NCBI GenBank assembly: GCA_034429475.1
Contig: DAOUGD010000153.1
Coordinates: forward strand, 1 to 35,550
Direction: 5' to 3'
Origin: JAKQHY01 sp034429475
GTDB taxonomy: Bacteria > Chloroflexota > Anaerolineae > B4-G1 > SLSP01
DNA: 35,550 nt
Part shown: piece after piece, positions 9,177 to 16,700 of the stretch
How positions within the stretch are numbered: the stretch's first letter is position 1
Layout of the letters: the number at the start of each line of letters is the position of its first letter
Notes under the pieces: generated by a model
Told to the model about the DNA's origin: nothing
The model's input: the letters and a program-made list of their open reading frames with translations, nothing else
The model's database searches: none
Made by a program: the position numbers and the translations under genes

Positions 9177-9821
9177 CTAAGTCTTTAGCGTGCCGAGAAA
9201 TTCTTGCAAAACCTGTGTCACCTGAGATATAGATTGCCCGCCATCTATAACGTGAATCGTCTCTCCCTGCGTTTGGAGACGCCGGATAGCCGTATAATAC
9301 CTTTCCAGCACCGCCGTCAACAGTTCCTCTTTCTCAAACAAATCGCTCTGGGCGCCGCGCCCCTGGCGGATACGTTCCAGGCACGCGGACACCGGCACGT
9401 CGAGGAAAAACGTCACGTCGGGCCGCAGGCATGGAGCGTGCATCTGATACAGCCACGCCACTTCGTCCCCCGCCAACGTGAGGGATTGGTAAGCCAACGA
9501 GGAAAGGTAATAGCGATCCATCACCACCCACACGCCTGCGCGGAGCTGCGCGGCGATCCCCTCTGGGCGATAGAGATGCTCCAGCCGGTCGGCCACAAAC
9601 AACGCGGCCAGGGTGCGCGGCTGCGCCACCTCCTGGTGGGTCAGGATGCGGCGGATAAGCAGGCCGACCGGACCGTCGGTCGGTTCCCAGGTGACGTAGA
9701 CGGCGGGCGCCGGGGTCTGCGCGCGCAGCCGCTCGCCGAGCAAGCGCGCCTGCGTCGTGGTGCCCGCCCCATCTAAGCCTTCCAATACAATGAGTTTGCC
9801 GGGGTCGGAATGGGGAAGCAT
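9177..9821 (-). CDS. tmk: Thymidylate kinase family protein with altered P-loop
   Basis: A 214-residue protein of the dTMP kinase family, which phosphorylates dTMP to dTDP. It has the family's EGLDGAG start, a DRY motif (D102-R103-Y104), the TLAALFVADRLEHL helix and a LID-like segment (RQGRGAQSDLFEKEE). The P-loop lysine is missing: the sequence reads EGLDGAGTTTQ with Thr at 21 where Lys is expected. The codon (ACC) is unambiguous. It may be a functional family variant or a repurposed kinase-like protein. It sits between the DUF4177-like gene (16 bases upstream) and the giant kinase (0 bases downstream). No good ribosome binding site precedes the ATG at 9821, so coupling to the upstream gene is likely. 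The family assignment is firm; catalytic activity is not. Confidence 0.85.
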   Translation of the reverse strand: MLPHSDPGKLIVLEGLDGAGTTTQARLLGERLRAQTPAPAVYVTWEPTDGPVGLLIRRILTHQEVAQPRTLAALFVADRLEHLYRPEGIAAQLRAGVWVVMDRYYLSSLAYQSLTLAGDEVAWLYQMHAPCLRPDVTFFLDVPVSACLERIRQGRGAQSDLFEKEELLTAVLERYYTAIRRLQTQGETIHVIDGGQSISQVTQVLQEFLGTLKT

Positions 9822-9837
9822 AGCGCGTGACGTTGGA

Positions 9838-10062
9838 TTAGCCCGACTTCGCCTTAATGTCCATCACTGGACGTTTGAAAAAGTAAATGAAATCCCCATC
9901 CGGGTCCGGCAACACTGTGACGAGCTCCCACCCCTCATCCTCCAGGTTGCTGAACGCAGACGGCTCGCGGACGTAAACATCGCGTTTATTCTCAAAGACC
10001 CCCGATGCCCCCAAAAAGGTCACGCGGCTTTTTTGTAGTTTGCAGTGCTGCCATTTGGTCAT
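9838..10062 (-). CDS. Small DUF4177-like protein
   Basis: A 74-residue soluble protein. The C-terminal half, with GWELVTVLPDPDGDFIYFFKRP-like spacing, matches the DUF4177 pattern (a GWELV turn followed by a hydrophobic strand ending in FKR). These are small single-domain proteins of unknown role. The ribosome binding site GGGAGGG precedes the ATG by about seven bases. It is the first gene of the run DUF4177-like, tmk-like, giant kinase on the minus strand, with a TATAAT box 46 bases before the ATG. No function is claimed. Confidence 0.7.
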   Translation of the reverse strand: MTKWQHCKLQKSRVTFLGASGVFENKRDVYVREPSAFSNLEDEGWELVTVLPDPDGDFIYFFKRPVMDIKAKSG

Positions 10063-10108
10063 GAAATACCCTCCCTTAAGGTGTCATAGCCCACATCCAA
10101 ACGCCATC

Positions 10109-10114
10109 ATTATA
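10109..10114 (-). promoter_or_regulatory. Candidate -10 box of the DUF4177/tmk/kinase operon
   Basis: On the minus strand TATAAT occupies 10114-10109, giving a predicted leader of about 40 bases before the ATG at 10062. The -35 zone falls inside the heptamer array 10119-10189, whose TTGCTTC-like units could act as a weak -35. No consensus TTGACA is seen. Confidence 0.4.
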
Positions 10115-10118
10115 CAAC

Positions 10119-10189
10119 AGAAGCAAGGGGCAAGAAGCAAGAGGCAGGAGGCAAGACAACGCTCGCGCCTCTTGCATCCTACCTCTTGT
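10119..10189. repeat. Inverted heptamer array (AGARGCA / TGCCTCT)
   Basis: Five heptamers in exact register run from 10119 to 10153 (AGAAGCA, AGGGGCA, AGAAGCA, AGAGGCA, GGAGGCA). After a short spacer, three reverse-complement units (CGCCTCT, TGCATCC, TACCTCT) run from 10166 to 10186. The two halves can fold into a hairpin that begins seven bases past the TAG of the CotH gene (10196-10198, minus strand). A terminator or RNA-end role is possible. The same heptamer family appears inside that gene at 12878-12949. Confidence 0.75.
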
Positions 10190-10195
10190 ACGCGA

Positions 10196-13100
10196 CTACC
10201 GCAACACCATCGGCAAATACACCGTGTAGAACTCAAAAAACTCGAACGCGCCCCGGTCGTAGCCTTCCCCCTTGGGACGGGCGATACGGACCACATCCAT
10301 GTCCGGCGCCCCGACGGGCGTGCCTGTATCCACACACGGCGATTCGGCCTTCAGGCGGTACACGTGGTTCAGGGGAGCGCGGAAAAGTGGATCGGCGTCG
10401 CTGTTGCCCTCACCGGGGAACCCACCACCAACGTGGGAGTAGACCAAGGTGAGTGACGAGCCATCGCGCGTGACCACGCTCTGCTCGTTGCCCCAGATGA
10501 TCGTGTTGATCCCCGTCGCCGTCGCGCCGCCATCGCCAGCGTGCATCTCGAACAGGCCCAGGCCGTGGGTGTTACTCACCAACGTATTATTCGCCAGAAA
10601 CGCCGTCGCCCCGTCCTTGAGCGCGACGCCGAAGCCAGTGTGGTCGTAGTCGCCCTCGTTGTAGCGGCACTCGTAGACCAGGTTGTTGACGAGCGTGCTG
10701 GAAAACGGACCGCCTATTGAAATGCCCTTATCCCCGCAGTGATGGAAAATGTTGCGCTCCACGATGACGGAAGAATCATTCGCGTCCAGGCAGTCGTCGG
10801 TGATGTTGTAGATGCGATTGTCGCGCAGCACGGCCGGCGGATTCTGGATGGCGCTGATTTCGATGCCCTCCGGCGGTGAGGGGTTGAAACTCAAGTCATA
10901 GAACGAGTCGTGGATCGTGTTGCCCTCAATAGTCGCCTGCCCGCCCGTCGCGTGGACGGCGTCTGTGCCAATGTCGTAAATCTCGTTGTACAGCAGCGTC
11001 AGCGCGGAGTCGTAATCCGCCGTGACGGCGACGCTGTGCCGCATATGCCGCAGCGTGCTGTGGGCGATGGCGATGTCCGACGCGAACGCGGTGACGCCGT
11101 GCGTGCGCGGGTTGAGCAGGACTTCGTGGATGTATTCCAGCACGGCATATTCGATGCGATTGTCGGCGCGGGTATTCCACAGGAGGATGCCGCCCCAGAA
11201 AAGCGCCGGATCGCCGGTGGACAGCACGACCGGCTGCGTCACCGTGCCGTGAATCCACAACCGCGCGCCGTCTTCGACGCGAATCAGCCGCTCCGCGTCG
11301 AAACGCAGCGTCGCGCCGCCTTCGATGGTCAGAGTGACGCCGCCAGAAAGCCGGATGTCTTCGTAGATGGTGTAAGGCAGGCGGCTGCTTTCCAGTACCG
11401 TATCCGCCGTGAGCGTCCCGCCGTGGAACACGTCGCGGAATACGGCGATCGTCTGCGTATCCACTCCGTCACTGAACACAAACACGTTGTCGCGCTGTGG
11501 AAGTTGCGCCACGTAGCGCCAACTCGTCGCCGTGAGGTACGTCACCCCGTCGGCGCTGCCGTTCACCGTCACGTCGCGCAGCGGCGAGCACATCCCCTCC
11601 AGCGTCACGGTTGCGTCGGTGGTCACGATGTCGTCGCCGTTGTTGGTCAAAATCACCAGCGTATCGTCGGGGATTTCCGTCCACAAATAAGGGACGCGCG
11701 CGCCCACAAAGTCCTTGAGTTCCTGCTTGTCGCCCGCGCCGACGACCTCCGCCGGCAGCGCGTCAATGCGCGGGAACATTTCGGCCACGGAGAAGGGGCC
11801 AGTAATCACCTCGGCGATGCCCTGGTAGTACCAACGCATGAAGACAGGCGTGTGCAAAATGCGCTTCACGGCGGCTTTGGCGTACCAATCCGGCTCCCAA
11901 ATCGTGTGCGTGGGGTTCACAAACGTCGTGTCGTGATCCCACGAAAGCAGCACGAAACGGTCGTCCCCGCCACGATGATAGAGGTAGTAGTCGTCGCCGC
12001 CGCCGATCCACAGCGCGCCCTCGTGATTGTCGAGCACGGCCTGCACCGCGAACCATTTGAGCCACTGGCGCATGTCGGCCACCGCTTCCGCATCCGCCAT
12101 GAACGTCGCGTCGGGCGCGTGGGTCAGCGCGTAGGTGAGCGAGATCACGTCGGTGAAGTCGTCGGCCTCCTCGTTGGTCTTCTTGACGTAGTTCGGGCGG
12201 TACAGATTGGGGTCGGCGCCGCGATACGCCAGATCCGCCCCCTCCGCCCCGCGATACAGGTTGCCGTCGTCGTCATCGCCGAAGTGCGCCTTGAGGAAGT
12301 CCCGATCCACGGCTTCCACGTCAAGATAATTCCCCTCCACCCGGCCGTTGATGGCAAGCTGCACGAAGCGGGTGTCCGAAGCCGGCAAGCCCGCGCGTTG
12401 GAACACGCTGTAGGCCATCGCGTCGCGGTCGAGGTTATCGCTGAGTAAATTGAGCCGCTCACGGCTCTCGAACTCCTGCGCGTCGCGGAATTTGATGCGG
12501 TACGGGCGCGGCGTGAAGTTGCGCGTGTCGCCCCGGTAGCGCAACCCCACGTTGTAGTACGCCGTGTCGGAGCACACAAACGTCGCGTCGAGCAGCTCAT
12601 TGGAGAACATATCGCGCGTCGTCAGCTCCGCCCGGTTCTGGTCGGTGAGGATAAGACGGTACAGCAGTAAGTTGCTTGACAAGGGGACGTCCTCCACCCA
12701 GTAGAGGAAGCTCACCGTGAGCGGCAGTCCCGTCTCCGCCGACGTGCCGCCCGGCGCCCCCTCCGGCATGATGCGCGTCGCGCCCTCATCGTCCGTCGCC
12801 GTGATGTAAAACTCCACATACCGCCCCTGCCCCGGCAGAAAAATCGTTTCGGAGATGGCGAGGGAGGGGATAATGGCGGAGTAAGGAGTAAGGAGTAAGG
12901 AGTAAGGAGTGCTTCTTGCTTCCTGCTTCTTGCCTCCTGCCTCTTGCCTCATCGGCACTGCCGTATACGCCGCCTCCCCCTGTACGCGATAATAGAGAGT
13001 GACGGAGACAACCACGCTGTTGTCATCCACGAAGGCGGTGACGGTGACGGGCTGCGTGGAGGTGGGCAGCAGCGGCGCGTGCGTCGGTGCGAGGATGCAC

Positions 13101-13786
13101 GGCGGGAGGTTGCCCGCGTGGTAGACGCTGTTCTGCGCGCCAGGCGTCCCTGCGCCCACACTCGCCCCCCACGAACAAGGGCTTTCATGGTTGAACGTCG
13201 GGTTGATCAGTTCCAGCGACGGCCCATCGCCGTCGGCGGCCTCCGGCCAGGGCAGGTGGTCGTCATACGTCACCTGATCCGCCACCACGCCGGTCGGGTC
13301 GGCCAGGGCGATGCGCTCGCCGCTGTTATCGAGCCGCCCGCTCGCAAACGGGCCGAGCGTCCCCGTGATGCCGTAGATCGCTTCCACCAGCGCCGGGTCG
13401 CTGGCGACCACCCGATAGTCGCCCGGCAACATCACCGTGCCGGTGGGGAAGGTGTAATCGAAGCCGTCGCTGAAATACCAGCCGCTCAAGTCCGCCACCG
13501 TACTCCCGGCGTTGTACAACTCTACATACTCCTCGCCGTAAGCCTCCGAGGCGGCGTGATAGTGAATTTCGTTGAGGACGATGGTGGAGGTAGCGTAGGC
13601 TGTAGTCCGTAGTCCGTGAAACGTGAAACGTGAAACGTGAAACGTGAAATCGGATAAAGGATCGGAATTGTCGGCCAACAACGGCCCCGGCAGGGCAAAC
13701 CACAGTGCAACAACGGCAAAAAGCCAGAACTTTGACAGTCTGCCCCTCTCCCACTCTCCCACTCTCCCACTCTCCCACTCACTCAT
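10196..13786 (-). CDS. Secreted lamin-tail, CotH-kinase and beta-helix protein
   Basis: An exported protein of 1196 residues. A hydrophobic signal segment at about 19-37 is followed by a linker of repeat-encoded residues (46-62). A lamin-tail domain (about 67-205), an Ig-like domain (about 240-345), a CotH kinase-like domain (about 370-690) and a right-handed parallel beta-helix (about 795-1165) follow in order. The protein ends in YLPMVLR. The CotH region shows RYRGDTRNFTPRPYRIKF, GNLYRG, YLYHRGG and LLSWDHDTTF. CotH proteins of Bacillus spores phosphorylate coat proteins; the target here is unknown. I chose the ATG at 13786 (not 13837) because GGGAGGGAG precedes it. It overlaps the stop of the upstream CotH gene by eight bases, so the two are coupled. 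Residues 4-14, before the signal segment, come from an octamer array. Confidence 0.9.
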   Translation of the reverse strand: MSEWESGRVGEWERGRLSKFWLFAVVALWFALPGPLLADNSDPLSDFTFHVSRFTFHGLRTTAYATSTIVLNEIHYHAASEAYGEEYVELYNAGSTVADLSGWYFSDGFDYTFPTGTVMLPGDYRVVASDPALVEAIYGITGTLGPFASGRLDNSGERIALADPTGVVADQVTYDDHLPWPEAADGDGPSLELINPTFNHESPCSWGASVGAGTPGAQNSVYHAGNLPPCILAPTHAPLLPTSTQPVTVTAFVDDNSVVVSVTLYYRVQGEAAYTAVPMRQEAGGKKQEARSTPYSLLLTPYSAIIPSLAISETIFLPGQGRYVEFYITATDDEGATRIMPEGAPGGTSAETGLPLTVSFLYWVEDVPLSSNLLLYRLILTDQNRAELTTRDMFSNELLDATFVCSDTAYYNVGLRYRGDTRNFTPRPYRIKFRDAQEFESRERLNLLSDNLDRDAMAYSVFQRAGLPASDTRFVQLAINGRVEGNYLDVEAVDRDFLKAHFGDDDDGNLYRGAEGADLAYRGADPNLYRPNYVKKTNEEADDFTDVISLTYALTHAPDATFMADAEAVADMRQWLKWFAVQAVLDNHEGALWIGGGDDYYLYHRGGDDRFVLLSWDHDTTFVNPTHTIWEPDWYAKAAVKRILHTPVFMRWYYQGIAEVITGPFSVAEMFPRIDALPAEVVGAGDKQELKDFVGARVPYLWTEIPDDTLVILTNNGDDIVTTDATVTLEGMCSPLRDVTVNGSADGVTYLTATSWRYVAQLPQRDNVFVFSDGVDTQTIAVFRDVFHGGTLTADTVLESSRLPYTIYEDIRLSGGVTLTIEGGATLRFDAERLIRVEDGARLWIHGTVTQPVVLSTGDPALFWGGILLWNTRADNRIEYAVLEYIHEVLLNPRTHGVTAFASDIAIAHSTLRHMRHSVAVTADYDSALTLLYNEIYDIGTDAVHATGGQATIEGNTIHDSFYDLSFNPSPPEGIEISAIQNPPAVLRDNRIYNITDDCLDANDSSVIVERNIFHHCGDKGISIGGPFSSTLVNNLVYECRYNEGDYDHTGFGVALKDGATAFLANNTLVSNTHGLGLFEMHAGDGGATATGINTIIWGNEQSVVTRDGSSLTLVYSHVGGGFPGEGNSDADPLFRAPLNHVYRLKAESPCVDTGTPVGAPDMDVVRIARPKGEGYDRGAFEFFEFYTVYLPMVLR
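12878..12949. repeat. In-frame heptamer array inside the CotH gene 10196-13786
   Basis: GGAGTAA units (five, from 12878) are followed by TTCTTGC/CTCCTGC-type heptamers to 12949. On the coding strand this encodes residues 280-303, starting directly after the Met of a VPM strand end in the Ig-like domain. The TTGCCTC family is the same as at 10119-10189. Confidence 0.8.
13603..13651. repeat. In-frame heptamer array (TAGTCCG x2, TGAAACG x4)
   Basis: Two TAGTCCG units are followed by four TGAAACG and one TGAAATC unit, seven heptamers in exact register. They encode residues 46-62 of the CotH protein, between its signal segment and its lamin-tail domain, so they act as a linker. Confidence 0.8.
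13746..13777. repeat. Octamer array (CTCTCCCA x4) encoding the signal-peptide n-region
   Basis: Four perfect eight-base units occupy 13746-13777, next to the overlapping stop/start of two CotH genes. They encode residues 4-14 (EWESGRVGEWE pattern) of the downstream protein, ahead of its hydrophobic signal segment. Confidence 0.8.
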
Positions 13787-16700
13787 TGCTCCCTCCCGGC
13801 GTTGGCGTCGTAAAGAAGACCCACGCGCTGCCGCCATCCGGCGTGCGCCCGTAGGAGATGTTATCGGATTGCAGCCCGAAGGTCAGGGTGTCGAGGGCGA
13901 CGTTGCCGTTGGCGTCGCTGTCGAAGAGACCTAGCTCTTCACCTTCGCGGGCCAGCTTGAAGGAAGTGTGCAGCGCCCCTTGACCGGGCTGCCCGTCGCA
14001 CCATATCAACAGGTAGCCGCCCGCCGGGATACTCACGCCCGCCGGGAAAGCCCACTTTTGCGGATCCGTCAGGTTGTCGCTGAGGTACATCCCGTCCAGC
14101 AACACCGCCGCGTCGCCCGCGTTGTAAAGCTCTACCCAGTCGTCGTATTCCCCCGCTTCGTCGGTATTGATCGAGGTGTTGGCCGCCAGGAATTCGTTGA
14201 TGACCAGGCGCGGCGGCGTATGACCGACGATATAGCTTTCCACCGCGCCGGGCGCGTCCGCCGGATACGTCGAGTGCTGGCCGAGGGTATCCACCGCATC
14301 CAGGAAATAGCGCACCACCGTCCCTGCCGGTTGTCCGGGAAGTGTGCCCTGGAATGGTGCGCCCGACATTGGAATCGTCGTGAATCCGCTCCCCACATCT
14401 ACCCACAGCGTCGCTGAAACGATTGGCATCCCGGCAGTGATGAGCGCGGAGACAACAACGGGTTGATCGGCGGTGGGCCATTGCGGCGCGCGCGTCACAT
14501 CCGTGAAGCGCGGCGGCTGCCAGCGATTGAGCGCGCCGGGCGTCGGCGTATCGAGTGCGGCCCAGGTCGCGCTGCCATTGGGGAAGCGGCCCCACGACTC
14601 GTCGAAGGACTGCGGCGGGAAGAAGGCCGCGTCAATCCGCCCCGCGCCCCGGTCGAGCCGGTCGAACAATGCGACGGCCTCGCCTTCCCCGGAGAGGCTG
14701 AAGTTGAGGTGGAGTCCCGTCGCAGCGCCGTCCGCCCAGAAGAGCAGGTAGCCGCCCGCCGGGACGACCGCGCCCGCCGGAATCTCGGACTGGTTCGGGA
14801 ACGCCGGATCGTCCGTGAGATACATCCCGCCCATGTCCACATCCTGCGGGCCAGGGTTGTAAATTTCGATCCAGTCTGGCGTCTTGCCGTTTTCGTCCTC
14901 CACTGTGTTCAGATTGCGCGCCATCACCTCGTTGATGACCAACGTGGGCGGCGTCCAACCGACGATGTAGCTGTACCCCCCATCCGGCCAGCCCGGATAC
15001 GCCACCGTCACCTGCCCGGCAGCGCCCACCGCCTCGATGAAATATTCGACGCGGGTGTTGGCGGGTTGCGCGGGGAGAAGGGCTGAGTGCTGAGTGCTGA
15101 GTGCTGAGTGCCGAGTTGTGGGTTGTGGGTTGTGGGTTGTAGGTTGTAGGGCTGCTGGACCTTCACTCGTCATTCGTAATTCGTAATTCGTCATTCGTAA
15201 TTCGTCATTCGTGACTCGTAATTCGTCATTCGCAATTCGCAATTCGTTTTTCACCATCGGCAGCGATAGCCACGCGCCGGCGGGCTGTAGCGGCTGCGCC
15301 GTGCGGTAACGCAGGGTGACGGTGACGGGATCGTCCGCCGCGATCCAGGCGGTGACGATGACGGGCTGGTCGGCGGCGGGAAGCGCGGGCGTATGCGTTA
15401 CGTCGGTGATGATGGGCGCATGACCCACGTTGCGCCAACCGGGCGTCGGCGCGGCGAGCATCTGCGGCGTCTCACCATCGGGAAACAGGCCGTAGGCTGC
15501 GTCGGTTGGCACGTCGGTATAGGCGAGTTCGGCGACACGCGCATAGTCGAAAAGAGCGCGATCGCTCAAGAAGAGCGTGCCGGTCGGCGCGAGCGTGAAG
15601 TTAGCGTGGAGCGCGCCCTCGCCCGTCTCGCCATCCGCCCAAATCAAGAGCGTGCTGCGCGGCGAGAGGGTCGTCCCGGCAGGGATGCACCACTTGAGCG
15701 GCTGCGCGGCATCGTCGCTGAGGTACATCCCGCTCACATCCCAGGGGATGGCGGCGCTGGCATTGTACAGTTCCAGCCAGGGAGCGAAGTCGCCGGCCTC
15801 ATCTGCCAGGGTGGACGCATTGCGCGGCTGCACCTCGTTGAGCGTGAGCGGAGGCTGCATCCCGGCCATAAACGCGGGCAGATGCGCCAACAGCCACGCC
15901 CGGCGTCCAGCGACGTAATCCTTCAGCTCAGTGGGGCCGACAGAGAAGGGGAAGTCGTCGCGCCGCCAGCGGTTGGGGTCGGCCGCGCCGTAGGGTGCGG
16001 CGATTTCGTAGAAGTAGTCAATCCGGGCGGCCATCGTCTCGTAGCTGAAGGAGGCTGCCGTCCCGCCCTCGTTCATCAACTCCAGCAGCCGCCGCCCGTG
16101 GTAATAGCGAAATTCGGGGACGTTCAGCATCTTCTCGATCAAGGCGTTCCACTTTCCATCCACCTTCTTGCTCTCCAACGTGCCGCTGTCAATGGGGTTG
16201 TCGTAGCTGACGGTGTAATCGAACAGTGGATCACTTGTCCCAAAACCGGTGGCGTTGTGCCCCAGCGCCAGGTCTACGTCCCAGGGCAGAACCCGCCATT
16301 TGCCCGCATCGAGGTCGTGATAGAGGTAATGATTTTTCTCCAACATCTCGAAGTTGCCCAACAGAATGTTGACCGCGTACCAGTCGAACCAGCCCGGCAC
16401 GTCCAGCACCCCCGCGATAGTTTCGGCAAACTGGTCGTCAGGCGTGTGGTTGATCAAATAGACGAAATCGCGCATGTCCTTATAGCCGCTCTTGGTGTTG
16501 GTGAGCTTGGGATATTGGGCGTTCCAGTAGGAATCCACATCCTCCCACGGCTGCGGCCATTCCAGATTGCCATAATCTGGCTTGTACAGGTTGCCATGGG
16601 ACTCAAACCCCTGCCGGTACAGAAAGCCCGCCTCCACGTCTTCCACCTGCGAGAACAGGCCGTAGTACGCGCCGTTGAGGTATAGCCGGGCATAGTTGAC

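Noticed and set aside
10910..12448. 512-residue plus-strand frame opposite the CotH gene
   Set aside because: Its composition is Arg/His/Val-rich, typical of antisense reading of GC-rich genes, and the minus strand carries recognisable CotH motifs.
15082..15246. CRISPR array
   Set aside because: Units are seven bases with no spacers, and no cas genes are near. The 201-bp FG-GAP repeats are coding and also lack spacers.
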